From Gracilibacillus oryzae (GTDB lineage Bacteria; Bacillota; Bacilli; Bacillales; Amphibacillaceae): a DNA stretch of 64,000 bases. The stretch is taken from the NCBI RefSeq assembly GCF_009498735.1, contig NZ_ML762428.1, positions 79,327 to 143,326 of the forward strand, given 5' to 3'. The position numbers and the translations under genes are program-made. Positions 18,007-26,106 of this stretch are shown piece by piece. The stretch's first letter is position 1; each line of letters opens with the position of its first letter. The notes below the pieces were generated by a model, which was not told the DNA's origin, did no database searches, and worked only from the letters and a program-made list of their open reading frames with translations.

Positions 18007-18912
18007 TTAGCTGAACAATCCTCTAATCGAATCAATTAAATTGGTGAAAAAGTCTTTCACTGCTTGCCAGAACCCTTCCGTATCGCCACCAGTTACTTCA
18101 TTCAGCTTTCCTTGTAAATCATTGACGATAGTATCAAGCTGTTCTGTTACCTGGCCGAAATTGATGTTTAAATTACGCATTTGTTCGAACAGATTTGTCA
18201 GCATTTCGCGGTCTTCCGCACTTAATTGAATACTGAGATTTTCTAACTGTTCACTGACAATTCGTTCTACATCTTCTTTTGTTGCAGGGTTTTGCTCAGC
18301 AATTTGCTGCTTAATTTCTGTCAATAACTGGCTGACTTTCGATTCATCCACACCGGCATTATTTGTTAAGTCTGTTGCGACATTTAATTCTTCATTCGCT
18401 ACTTCCATTCTTTCTTTGTCCAATGACTCTCCTTCGACATTGAATGCTTTATAGACACCTGCTAAGGCAGAGTGGCCTGTCACCTTGAATGGTGAAGCAA
18501 CTTCTACCAGCGCATTCTCTATTCCAGCTGTTAAGAGAGCATTTGCATACATTTCATTTGTTACTTGTGTTATATTCTCAGGGTTTACAATATTAACAAC
18601 AACACCATAGCCTTCACTTTTTCTCGTTATCTTCGCTGATGAATACATATTAGAACTCGGGTCACTGTCTTCAATGAAATTAACTAAATCTTCCGCTGTC
18701 ACAATATACTCATCTACTTGCTCAGGATCTGTTACGTTAAGCAAATTTCTTACCTGGTCTTTTTCGGCTTCAGATAAAGCTTCACCTAATACCACTTTTG
18801 GCTTCCCATAACGTTCATCAATTCCAATGTCCCCACTGCTCGCAAATACTGCAGATGATAGTGCTAGTCCAACCAACAATGTTGCAACAAGCATTGATAG
18901 TAATTTTTTCAT
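18007..18912 (-). CDS. Exported DUF1002 protein (YpuA-like)
   Basis: The 301-residue protein begins with a typical signal peptide (MKKLLSMLVATLLVGLALSSAVFA, cleavage expected after AFA). The mature part carries the DUF1002 domain (PKVVLGEALSEAEKDQV, TAEDLVNFIEDSD, GYGVVVNIVNPENITQVTNEMYANALLTAGI). A helical C-terminal half follows, ending in an amphipathic WQAVKDFFTNLIDSIRGLF helix. The start at 18912 is chosen because AAAGGAGA lies 8 nt upstream; an in-frame ATG 27 nt earlier lacks this. The family function is unknown; it is presumed extracytoplasmic. A dispersed element sits in its 5' leader. Confidence 0.85.
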   Translation of the reverse strand: MKKLLSMLVATLLVGLALSSAVFASSGDIGIDERYGKPKVVLGEALSEAEKDQVRNLLNVTDPEQVDEYIVTAEDLVNFIEDSDPSSNMYSSAKITRKSEGYGVVVNIVNPENITQVTNEMYANALLTAGIENALVEVASPFKVTGHSALAGVYKAFNVEGESLDKERMEVANEELNVATDLTNNAGVDESKVSQLLTEIKQQIAEQNPATKEDVERIVSEQLENLSIQLSAEDREMLTNLFEQMRNLNINFGQVTEQLDTIVNDLQGKLNEVTGGDTEGFWQAVKDFFTNLIDSIRGLFS

Positions 18913-18933
18913 AGATTGTCTCCTTTTAGAGAT

Positions 18934-19083
18934 GTTCAAAAAGTGATCAAATGATAAGCGGCTAATCTCTTCGTTGGTTTGCGAGTCCGCTTCTCACGTA
19001 TTCAGACCATACGTTCCGATGCTCCTTATTGCACCGCCTCGACCTTCTTGCTTCTAATTTGCCAACTTTTTGAACACGCACTT
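18934..19083 (-). repeat. Leader-located dispersed element, copy A (TTCAAAAAGT ends)
   Basis: GTTCAAAAAGT at 18934-18944 and ACTTTTTGAAC at 19065-19075 are perfect 11-bp inverted ends. Conserved bases continue to ACGCACTT (19083). The interior includes GCGAGTCCGCTTCTCAC and CGACCTTCTTGCTTCTAATTTGCC. It begins 21 bp upstream of the DUF1002 start codon. A shorter copy with the same ends and orientation relative to the downstream gene is at 63813-63906. Confidence 0.85.
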
Positions 19084-19145
19084 TTTAGATGTAATTACTC
19101 TTATATTATGCAAGATTTGCGAAGATATGGAAAGAAAAAAGTAAA

Positions 19146-19171
19146 AACCATCTAACATTTGCTAGATGGTT
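19146..19171 (-). terminator. Terminator of ridA
   Basis: AACCATCTA and TAGATGGTT form a 9-bp stem. On the minus strand it is followed by TTTACTTTTTTC. Confidence 0.8.
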
Positions 19172-19180
19172 CTTCTTAGA

Positions 19181-19558
19181 TTATTTCTTTGCAATAACGT
19201 CCATTTCGACACCTACACCTTTTGGCAGCTTGCTAACCTCTACTGTAGCACGGGCTGGATATGGCTCCTGCAGGAATTTCGCATATGCTTCATTAATAGC
19301 AGCAAAGTTGTCCATGTCTGTGATATAGATAGTAAACTTCATAACATTTCCGAAAGTAAGTCCAGCCTCTGTTAATACTGCCTGCAGATTGTTCATCACT
19401 TGCTCTGTTTGTTTCGTTATATCTCCTTCTACTACTTCCATTGTTTCAGGATTTAGCGGAATCTGGCCGGAAACGAAAACGAAGTCTCCTGCGTCGATTG
19501 CTTGGGAATATGGACCAATTGCCTGTGGTGCATTGTCTGTATGTATTGCTTTTGCCAT
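19181..19558 (-). CDS. ridA: RidA, enamine/imine deaminase
   Basis: RidA hydrolyses reactive enamine and imine intermediates such as 2-aminoacrylate to keto acids and ammonia. The 125-residue length and motifs are standard: APQAIGPYSQAI, FVSGQIPLNPET, INEAYAKFL and YPARATVEVSKLP, whose Arg binds the substrate carboxylate. The ATG at 19558 is preferred because the AGAGGAT ribosome binding site is too close to the ATG at 19567. The protein forms trimers in the cytosol. It is monocistronic, divergent from yjbQ. Confidence 0.95.
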   Translation of the reverse strand: MAKAIHTDNAPQAIGPYSQAIDAGDFVFVSGQIPLNPETMEVVEGDITKQTEQVMNNLQAVLTEAGLTFGNVMKFTIYITDMDNFAAINEAYAKFLQEPYPARATVEVSKLPKGVGVEMDVIAKK

Positions 19559-19660
19559 TTTAATCATATCCTCTCTTCGTTAGATTACACACAAAATTTT
19601 AACATAGAAACGATTTCTAGTAGAATAGAATTGTAAGAATTTTTAAAAAAGGGATGATAA

Positions 19661-20065
19661 ATGATGGAGAAAACTTTTTCCTTACGCACAAACAAGCATG
19701 ATGAAATGATTGACATTACCTCTGATGTGGCAAGCTTTCTAAAAGAAAAGAATGTACAAGATGGGCTGGTTATTGTTTCCTCTCTTCATACTACTGCAGG
19801 AATCACAGTAAATGAGAATGCTGACCCTGATGTGAAGACAGACTTTCTAAGAAGACTAGATGAAGTTTATCCTTGGGATCATTCCAAAGATTTGCATATG
19901 GAAGGAAATACAGCTGCCCATTTAAAAGTGAGCACAGTAGGCCATAACCAGACTCTAGTAGTTTCAAATGGCAGTCTTGTGCTTGGAACTTGGCAAGGGA
20001 TCTACTTTTGTGAATTTGATGGACCAAGATCCCGTAAATTTCATGTGAAAGTGCTGGAAGGTTAA
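19661..20065 (+). CDS. YjbQ-family protein (UPF0047)
   Basis: This 134-residue protein has the conserved UPF0047 motifs [62 protein letters not shown]. The family has a trimeric fold with a conserved metal-binding His/Asp cluster. The E. coli member shows weak thiamin phosphate synthase activity, but the physiological role is open. AAAGGGATGA precedes two adjacent ATG codons, either of which could serve. It is monocistronic and followed by a 20-bp tandem array. Confidence 0.88.
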   Translation: MMEKTFSLRTNKHDEMIDITSDVASFLKEKNVQDGLVIVSSLHTTAGITVNENADPDVKTDFLRRLDEVYPWDHSKDLHMEGNTAAHLKVSTVGHNQTLVVSNGSLVLGTWQGIYFCEFDGPRSRKFHVKVLEG

Positions 20066-20124
20066 GCGGGGGTTTGCAGAGTTATTGTTTCGTTTTTTAT
20101 AAAAAAGCGGATAGCTGCGGGAAC

Positions 20125-20244
20125 TTTATTTGCAGATATTGAATTTTATTTGCAGTTTCCATTCTTTATTTGCACCTTTCGTAATTTATTTGCAAATTCC
20201 AAGCTTTATTTGCAGTTTCCACATTTTATTTGCAGATTTCCTTC
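20125..20244. repeat. Tandem array, 6 units of exactly 20 bp
   Basis: TTTATTTGCA starts at 20125, 20145, 20165, 20185, 20205 and 20225, always 20 bp apart. The variable half of each unit approximates GNTTCCANNC. It lies between yjbQ and the terminator shared with uxaC and has no ribosome binding site, so the open frame through it is not taken as a gene. Confidence 0.92.
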
Positions 20245-20307
20245 TCTTGCTTTAGGTTTCGACATTTTCTGCTTTTTTCAACTAATCGATCTATCTACCC
20301 CAACCAA

Positions 20308-20343
20308 AAAGAAGCACAAACCTCTCAGAGTCTGTGCTTCTTT
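20308..20343. terminator. Bidirectional terminator between yjbQ and uxaC
   Basis: AAAGAAGCACA and TGTGCTTCTTT form an 11-bp stem with a 14-nt loop, with A/T runs on both sides. Confidence 0.85.
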
Positions 20344-20351
20344 CAAAAAAT

Positions 20352-21752
20352 TTAAAATCCAAAGTACTCTTTCGCATTATAGTACGAAATATTTTGTACA
20401 ATTTGTTTTAAAGCTTCTTCATCATTTGGATATTCGCCATTCTCTACCCATTCCCCAACAAGGTTACACATAATGCGGCGGAAATACTCATGACGCGTGT
20501 AAGAAAGGAAGCTTCTTGAATCTGTCAGCATTCCGATAAAACGGCTGAATACACCATTGTCTGCTAATTTTTCCATTTGGTCAATCATACCAAGCTTTGT
20601 ATCATTGAACCACCATGCTGTACCAAACTGCATTTTCCCTGGTACTCCTCCGCCCTGGAAGCTGCCAATGATCGTGGAAAGTGTAACATTATCACGAGAG
20701 TTCAATGAATACAGGATTGTTTTTGGCAATGCATCTGCCCGATCAAGTGAATCTAGTAATCTTACTAATGGCTCTGCGATTAATGCATCATTCATCGAAT
20801 CAAAGCCAGTGTCAGGTCCTAATTTATTAAACATGCGTGTGTTGTTATTGCGGTGGGCATTAATATGATATTGCATTGCCCAGCCTCTTTTATGATATTC
20901 TTTTCCAAGAAAAGTCAATGTATAGGATTTGAATTTTTTCTCTTCTTCTAAAGAGACTTTTTCATTTTTAATCCCTTTTGCGAAAATTTGCGCAACTTCT
21001 TCTTCTGTTGCCTCTTCATACATTGCAGTATCAATGGCATGGTCAGAAACGCGTCCGCCAACTTCATGGAAGAATTCAATTCTTTTTTCAAGTGCTTGCA
21101 GGAAAGCATCATATGAATCTATCGTCATTTCAGAAACTTCTGCCAGTTTTGCCACCCAGTCAACGAATGTATTGCGATTAATTTCCAATCCTTTATCCGG
21201 TCGGAAACTAGGTAGTACTTTTACATTAAAACTATCGTCAGCTTTAATCTTTTCATGATATTCCAGGGAATCAGTCGGATCATCTGTTGTACAAACAACC
21301 TCAACACCTGATTTTACAATAAAATCACGAACATTCCATTCACCACTAGTCAGCTGGTTATTAACTTTTTCCCAGATTGCTGGTGCTGTGTTTTCATTTA
21401 ATGGTTCTTCTACACCAAAGTAACGCTTTAATTCCAAGTGAGTCCAGTGGTATAACGGATTACCAATAAGCATTGGAACTGTTTTTGCCCATGCAAGGAA
21501 CTTATCATAATCACTGCCATCACCTGTCACATACTTTTCTTCAATACCGTTTGCTCGCATTGCACGCCATTTGTAATGGTCACCATAAAGCCAGACTTTC
21601 GTAATATTCTCGAATTGTGTGTTCTCATAAATCTCTTCAGGGCTTAGGTGGCAATGGTAATCGATAATTGGTAAATCTTTGGCATATTCATGGTATAACT
21701 TCTCTGCTGTTTGGTTATTCAATTCGAAATTATCATCCATAAAAGCTTTCAT
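20352..21752 (-). CDS. uxaC: Glucuronate/galacturonate isomerase UxaC
   Basis: UxaC converts D-galacturonate to D-tagaturonate and D-glucuronate to D-fructuronate. The 466-residue length is standard. Metal ligands of the amidohydrolase-like barrel appear as His33 and His35 in IIDYHCHLSPEEI. Other family motifs are DHYKWRAMRANGIEE, CTTDDPTDSLEYH, KGLEINR, MQYHINAHRNNNTRMFNKLGPDTGFDSM and RSFLSYTRHEYFRRI. It lies 32 bp downstream of uxaE on the same strand and is co-transcribed with it. It acts in the cytosol on uronates released by the pectin enzymes encoded further along. Confidence 0.97.
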   Translation of the reverse strand: MKAFMDDNFELNNQTAEKLYHEYAKDLPIIDYHCHLSPEEIYENTQFENITKVWLYGDHYKWRAMRANGIEEKYVTGDGSDYDKFLAWAKTVPMLIGNPLYHWTHLELKRYFGVEEPLNENTAPAIWEKVNNQLTSGEWNVRDFIVKSGVEVVCTTDDPTDSLEYHEKIKADDSFNVKVLPSFRPDKGLEINRNTFVDWVAKLAEVSEMTIDSYDAFLQALEKRIEFFHEVGGRVSDHAIDTAMYEEATEEEVAQIFAKGIKNEKVSLEEEKKFKSYTLTFLGKEYHKRGWAMQYHINAHRNNNTRMFNKLGPDTGFDSMNDALIAEPLVRLLDSLDRADALPKTILYSLNSRDNVTLSTIIGSFQGGGVPGKMQFGTAWWFNDTKLGMIDQMEKLADNGVFSRFIGMLTDSRSFLSYTRHEYFRRIMCNLVGEWVENGEYPNDEEALKQIVQNISYYNAKEYFGF

Positions 21753-21784
21753 TTGAATCCCTGCCTTTTTAGTTTAATTACTTT

Positions 21785-23293
21785 TTAGAGTCCTAATAAG
21801 TCTAAGTGACGTCCAATATGTTTTACCAGACCATTCCGGTAAGTGTCTTCATTGTTTAACAGTGTCTCGAAAAACTCTGTGCGGAATAAGTCTGCACCTG
21901 ACTCATCTTTTGCAGTTAATAGTATACCATATGTCACATGGAATAACTGTCTTGCGGCATCATGATCCATATACTTTGGCAGATCAGTATCTGATGTATC
22001 ATTTAATGGGGCAATACTCTCCAAATCTGGTGTTACATGATAATATTGCAGGGTTTCTTCAAAGTGTTCTTCTGCATACAAATGCATACGGCGGTAAAGG
22101 TCCGGATTTTCTACTGCAATAACTCGAACTGCCTCTAACCAGTTTGTACCAGCTGTTTTAATGTGTAAAAGACCTTCTGTGTACTTGCCGATAATTGGGA
22201 ACACACTAAACTTGTCACTGCCTGAGTGAATACTTAATTTGTAGCCAAAGTATTTTGCAATTTCTGCATGTTCGTGTAATTCTTTTTCAAATTGTTCAAT
22301 GTCGCCAATATAGTCAATCCCTTTTTGGAATTCACCGCAGAATCTCGGCGCTAGACTTTGTACAGTTACCCCTCTTCTTCTCAACTCTTCCGCAACGAAG
22401 AAATGAGCTTCAGGTGCTGTTACCGTTTCTGTTTCGTCAATTGAAATTTCAAAATCAATTGCTTTGTCAGCTTTTGACACATGTTCATTAAATACATGCT
22501 CCATAAAGTCAATTGCTTCCCCGTATACTAACACATTTTTAACAAGACTTTCTTCATCATACGCAATCTCTAAACCTTGTACATCAAATGTTTTATTTAA
22601 ATAGTGGCTGTTATAGTATTCTTTTCGATCAACTGGAAGTGCTGCAAATTCTTTCTGAATATCTTCAGAAGATGCCCCTTCGATATCGTTGCGGATTTGT
22701 TCTGAACAGTCTAATGTTAAGAAACTGAAGCCAAGCTCAATTGCATAAGCAATATCTTTCTCTAACTTAATATGATCGGCATCTGCCCCATATCCATCCT
22801 TGTAACCTTCCTGGAATACCGCAAAACTCGCAGCATCCAAAATATCTGTCATCGTACGATTTAATAAGGTTAATTCACGAATACTCTGCTGTGCTAAGAT
22901 TGGCTTCACTTTTCGGTTTCTTGTTGTTTCAATATGGCCAGGAGATGCCACACCAAGGCGATCACCAAGTCCCATTGTCGCAATTTCGGTACCGAATGCC
23001 TGTGGAACGGTATAATCAAAATATTTATTAAGGACCAATCGATTTTCATGTGATAATGCACAAACTTTGCCACTGCCTGAATTCTCACCATTCAGCTCAT
23101 TAAATAAATCACTTTCTCCAGCAGCTAACAAGTATTTGTCTGTACCTGACTTAACCATTACAAGATTTGTGCCATTTTTCTGTTCAAAAGAGCTTTCGTA
23201 AACAGTCACTCCATTTTCCGATGTTGGGGCATTTCCCTGTGCCAATGATTCTATTAATCCATTAAATTGCTCCACTCTACTCCACTCCCTCAT
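21785..23293 (-). CDS. uxaE: Tagaturonate epimerase UxaE
   Basis: UxaE is the D-tagaturonate/D-fructuronate epimerase first defined in Thermotoga; it lets galacturonate join the glucuronate branch without UxaA and UxaB. The 502-residue length and segments such as FGTEIATMGLGDRLGVASPGH, GYKDGYGADADHIK, APRFCGEFQKGIDYIGD and YKLSIHSGSDKFSVFP fit this family. The ATG at 23293 has only a weak ribosome binding site; GAGGGAGTGG lies ahead of a GTG six codons further in, so the start is uncertain. It is the first gene of the uxaE-uxaC operon, divergent from a LacI-type repressor. Confidence 0.88.
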   Translation of the reverse strand: MREWSRVEQFNGLIESLAQGNAPTSENGVTVYESSFEQKNGTNLVMVKSGTDKYLLAAGESDLFNELNGENSGSGKVCALSHENRLVLNKYFDYTVPQAFGTEIATMGLGDRLGVASPGHIETTRNRKVKPILAQQSIRELTLLNRTMTDILDAASFAVFQEGYKDGYGADADHIKLEKDIAYAIELGFSFLTLDCSEQIRNDIEGASSEDIQKEFAALPVDRKEYYNSHYLNKTFDVQGLEIAYDEESLVKNVLVYGEAIDFMEHVFNEHVSKADKAIDFEISIDETETVTAPEAHFFVAEELRRRGVTVQSLAPRFCGEFQKGIDYIGDIEQFEKELHEHAEIAKYFGYKLSIHSGSDKFSVFPIIGKYTEGLLHIKTAGTNWLEAVRVIAVENPDLYRRMHLYAEEHFEETLQYYHVTPDLESIAPLNDTSDTDLPKYMDHDAARQLFHVTYGILLTAKDESGADLFRTEFFETLLNNEDTYRNGLVKHIGRHLDLLGL

Positions 23294-23300
23294 ATTATTC

Positions 23301-23353
23301 CGTTGTTAACGGTTCCAATTATTTTGCGAAAATAAATAACAACGTTGTTATTT
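23301..23353. promoter_or_regulatory. Operator region between uxaE and the LacI-type gene
   Basis: A perfect 20-bp palindrome AAATAACAACGTTGTTATTT lies at 23334-23353. Two further dyads precede it: TTATTTT-GCG-AAAATAA (about 23320-23336) and CCGTT-GTT-AACGG (about 23300-23312). A central CG flanked by inverted arms is typical of LacI-family operators. Its position between divergent promoters suggests the neighbouring repressor controls both itself and uxaEC. Confidence 0.7.
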
Positions 23354-23424
23354 TTATGATATACTATTTAAACAAAGATCTCAACAGAAAAGTGATTATT
23401 TTTTGAAAGATATAGGTGATGAAG

Positions 23425-24417
23425 ATGACAGTAACAATTAAAGATATTGCCAAAGTCGCTGGTGTAAGCTATTCCACTGTTTCTAAAGCATTAAATAACA
23501 GTCCGCTGGTGAAAGAAATAACCAAAAGAAAAATATTAAAAGTGGCTGCCGAAATGGGGTATGAACCGAATTTGGCTGCGAAACAATTAGTCCGTAAAAA
23601 AACAGATGTGATTGGCTTAATGTGGCCGACAATTGAAAGGATTGTACTAGCTACATTAGTTACGAACATTAGTAAAGCTTTCGAAACAACATCCTATTCG
23701 ATGATCTTATCAGTTGATGCTCCCGAAACAGCAATGGACACTTTTAAGAAGTTTCAAGTTGACGGGATGATTGTTTTTGGGGAATCTAATTCAATCACTG
23801 TATCGACTGAAAACATTCCCGTTGTTATATATGGGGTATCCGGAAAAAATGAATCAGCTTACCCTATCATTGATGCGAACCATGAAGCTTCCATGCAAAA
23901 AGCTGTCCAGCATTTAGTCGAGCTTGGACATCGCCGAATTGCTTACATTGGACATTTAGACCAAGAAGATGCACTTCAGTCAGAGAAAGTGGAAGGCTAT
24001 GAAAAAGCGATGAAACATTTCAAACTGGACGAGAATATCACTATTATAAATTCAAATGGGCTTAATTGGTTTGATGGTTATACAGCTACAGACATAATGC
24101 TGGAACAAGATAAACGGCCAACTGCGATTATTGGCGGGAGTTATGATATAAGTGGAGGAATCTTACGGGCTCTGCAGGAGAAAGGTGTGCAGGTCCCTGA
24201 GGATATTTCCATAGTCAGCTATGACAACATCCCCCAAATGGCCACAATGGAAGTCCCAATGACTTGCGCTGGTGTACCTGTTGATGTTCTGGCAGAAGAA
24301 ATTGTCCATTCTATTATTGAGCGGATTGAATCTGACGAAGAAATCGAACTGGTAAAAAAATTATCGCCAACTCTAACGGAAAGAGAAAGTACTGGCCCGC
24401 CACCTGAAATTTTGTAA
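23425..24417 (+). CDS. LacI-family repressor of the uronate genes
   Basis: The 330-residue protein has a LacI helix-turn-helix (TIKDIAKVAGVSYSTVSKALNNS), a hinge helix ending NLAAKQLVRKKTDVIGL, and a periplasmic-binding-like effector domain (IDANHEASMQKAVQHLVELGHRRIAYIGH, VSYDNIPQMATMEVPMT). The ATG at 23425 is preferred because AGGTGATG precedes it; a GTG at 23416 overlaps that ribosome binding site. It is divergent from uxaE-uxaC across a perfect palindrome, so it most likely represses those genes and responds to a uronate or its ketose. Naming it ExuR would be a guess. Confidence 0.85.
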   Translation: MTVTIKDIAKVAGVSYSTVSKALNNSPLVKEITKRKILKVAAEMGYEPNLAAKQLVRKKTDVIGLMWPTIERIVLATLVTNISKAFETTSYSMILSVDAPETAMDTFKKFQVDGMIVFGESNSITVSTENIPVVIYGVSGKNESAYPIIDANHEASMQKAVQHLVELGHRRIAYIGHLDQEDALQSEKVEGYEKAMKHFKLDENITIINSNGLNWFDGYTATDIMLEQDKRPTAIIGGSYDISGGILRALQEKGVQVPEDISIVSYDNIPQMATMEVPMTCAGVPVDVLAEEIVHSIIERIESDEEIELVKKLSPTLTERESTGPPPEIL

Positions 24418-24465
24418 CTTAATTACATGGAAATCGTCTCATTACATAAAGGGAGGCGATTTTAA

Positions 24466-25017
24466 TTGAAAAGGATGATTCTAGTAATTGGGCTGCTGCT
24501 TCTGTCAGGATGCGGTACGGCTATGCAAAATGAAACAACGGACTCTTCAGAAAATACACCAATTATTGCTGAAGTGCAACAAGGAGAATTTATTTACCGA
24601 TTAATAACAGAGCAAGAATCCTATCAAACTGGAGAAGATGTGAAGCTATTTGCAGAACTTGAATATGTGGGTAATAAGCAGGAGATAACCATTTATCATG
24701 CTGCATCTCCTTTTTCTTTCCCGATAAAAGAATTAACGGCAGGATATGAAATAGGCTACCCTATGAATGAGCCATTACTTACTACTACCATCAAAAAAGG
24801 AGAACCACTGCGGCAGCAATATGAGGTTGCGGGGTCATACAGTGAAGCGGATGACAAAGATTATATTGCCTTTATGAAGGACTTCCTCGAAAATAGCTTC
24901 CCTGAAGGAAAATATAAGGTCAACGGGATAGCCGATTTCTATACGAATGGTGAAAACGACGATCAAAAAACGGATTATCAAATGGAAGCAAAGATTGAAT
25001 TTGAAGTAATGGAATGA
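24466..25017 (+). CDS. Small lipoprotein of unknown function
   Basis: The 183-residue protein starts at a TTG with GGGAGGCG about 9 nt upstream. The N-terminus is a lipoprotein signal peptide with lipobox LLSGC. The mature part shows beta-strand pattern (FIYRLITEQESYQTGEDVKLFAELEYVGNK) resembling Ig-like beta-sandwich modules of bacillar lipoproteins, but I do not recognise a named family. It follows the LacI-type gene on the same strand by 48 bp and may be co-transcribed. No role in uronate use can be shown. Confidence 0.75.
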   Translation: MKRMILVIGLLLLSGCGTAMQNETTDSSENTPIIAEVQQGEFIYRLITEQESYQTGEDVKLFAELEYVGNKQEITIYHAASPFSFPIKELTAGYEIGYPMNEPLLTTTIKKGEPLRQQYEVAGSYSEADDKDYIAFMKDFLENSFPEGKYKVNGIADFYTNGENDDQKTDYQMEAKIEFEVME

Positions 25018-25154
25018 TAGCGAAATAAAAGAGTATGGGACACTGCCTCTATCCTTTTCCTTATCCTATTATAAGTTGTTACTTACTGCACATATTAGGG
25101 ATTATGTGCAGTAAATAATAAAAGGTGATTTTGAAATTATTTGGGTGCAATGAC

Positions 25155-25280
25155 GCCGCTACGTCCGATTGCTTCGCTTTCCGTGGGGACGGCTTCAGCT
25201 AACTTGTTGAAGAAACCCGCTTCACCAAGTGGATCTTCAGCTCGCCCTGTTCCCACAGGAGTCTCCGCAATCGGACTACG
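25155..25280 (-). repeat. Dispersed hairpin repeat, copy 2 (reverse orientation)
   Basis: Outer arms ACGTCCGATTGC and GCAATCGGACTACG, with inner arms ACTTGTTGAAG and CTTCACCAAGT (one mismatch). The shared core words TTCCGTGGGGACGGCTTCAGCTAA and GGATCTTCAGCTCG are the reverse complement of those in copies 1 and 3. Confidence 0.8.
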
Positions 25281-25380
25281 CTTGAATGAGGCTCTACAAT
25301 TTTTATAGGAAGTAGAAGTTTGATAGTTATGAGCTAAACGATTCTTCTGTCACCACCATCGTAAAGCAACTCTAAAGCGT

Positions 25381-25500
25381 AGGCCGGCCACGCAGACTCC
25401 TGTGGGACAGCGAGAGGTGAAGATCCACTTTACAAAGTGCCCTTCTTTGTAAAGTTAGCTGAAGCCGAGCCCACGGAAAGCGAAGTGGCCGGACGGAGCG
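25381..25500 (+). repeat. Dispersed hairpin repeat, copy 3
   Basis: Outer arms are built on GGCCGGCCACG and GTGGCCGG. The inner hairpin ACTTTACAAAG/CTTTGTAAAGT differs from that of copy 1 at three positions in each arm, all compensatory. Core words GACTCCTGTGGGA and CCCACGGAAAGCGAAG are shared with other copies. Confidence 0.8.
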
Positions 25501-25641
25501 ACATCCTTGCACACTATAGATTTCAAAAACTACTTTAAAAATGTTACTGCACATTATCCCTATTATGCGTACATTTTTTATAAACATTCGTCTTTTAGGT
25601 GGAACATAATAGTTATATCCCACCTCGTTTGTTTTTTACCG

Positions 25642-26106
25642 TTAATCTAACTTTCTCCACACTTCCGCATAAACATCTTTCAATGGAATCTGATATTTCT
25701 CGGCAATTCTTCGGCAGTCTTCATATTCTGGCGAAGATTTTATTACCTCTCCATTTTGCACTCCTTCTTTTACGGTAATCTCTCCCCATTTGGTTAAAAC
25801 CTTTCGTATTTGTCTTTCCATCCGGAAAACAGTTAATGGATAATACCGAATGCCAAGTGTTGTCGTTTCTGTAATTAAAATTTGCTTCATTTCCTCCAAA
25901 CGCGCTTTACTGCATAATAACTGCAATAACACTGCGGGCCGGTTTTTCTTCATATAAATCGGTGTATAATAAACATCATTTGCTCCGGCATCGAACAATT
26001 TCTCCATTACATAGCCCAGCCATTCGCCAGGTGAATCATCAATATTCACTTCTATCTTCAACATTTCTGCATCAATATGCTGTTCATCTGGTGGATGGTT
26101 TATCAA
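25642..26106 (-). CDS. larC2: LarC2: C-terminal half of nickel-pincer cofactor biosynthesis protein LarC
   Basis: LarC is the CTP-dependent cyclometallase that inserts nickel into the pincer nucleotide of LarA-type racemases and epimerases. This 154-residue protein is only the C-terminal domain (LKIEVNIDDSPGEWLGYVMEKLFDAGANDVYYTPIYMKKNRP, then TLGIRYYPLTVFRMER, SPEYEDCRRIAEKYQIPLKDVYAE). Its start overlaps the stop of a TetR gene by 4 bp, so the two are coupled. The N-terminal half is a separate gene at 50122-51036, about 24 kb away; in many Firmicutes the two halves are adjacent or joined by frameshifting. LarA, LarB and LarE are not in the window. Confidence 0.88.
   Translation of the reverse strand: MINHPPDEQHIDAEMLKIEVNIDDSPGEWLGYVMEKLFDAGANDVYYTPIYMKKNRPAVLLQLLCSKARLEEMKQILITETTTLGIRYYPLTVFRMERQIRKVLTKWGEITVKEGVQNGEVIKSSPEYEDCRRIAEKYQIPLKDVYAEVWRKLD

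Larger units (their letters stand above)
25091..25567. mobile_element. 477-bp non-coding inverted duplication with 24-bp terminal inverted repeats (MITE-like)
   Basis: The ends 25091-25114 and 25544-25567 are inverted repeats identical at 22 of 24 positions (core TTACTGCACAT). Each end continues into a diverged copy of one roughly 190-bp unit, left in reverse and right in forward orientation. Each unit contains a dispersed-hairpin repeat core (25155-25280 and 25381-25500). The middle has no gene. The left end also forms a 12-bp hairpin with its neighbour (TTACTGCACATA at 25083, TATGTGCAGTAA at 25103). No transposase or clear target-site duplication was identified. Confidence 0.7.

Noticed and set aside
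18934-19083. T-box or other tRNA-sensing leader
   Set aside because: The conserved T-box bulge and antiterminator words are absent and the same block occurs before an unrelated regulator gene.
20150-20473. 107-codon plus-strand frame
   Set aside because: It is the translation of the 20-bp tandem repeat running into the uxaC 3' end; no start signal.
25372-25623. 83-codon minus-strand frame in the repeat element
   Set aside because: It lies within the inverted-duplication element; composition reflects the hairpin arms, and no ribosome binding site is present.
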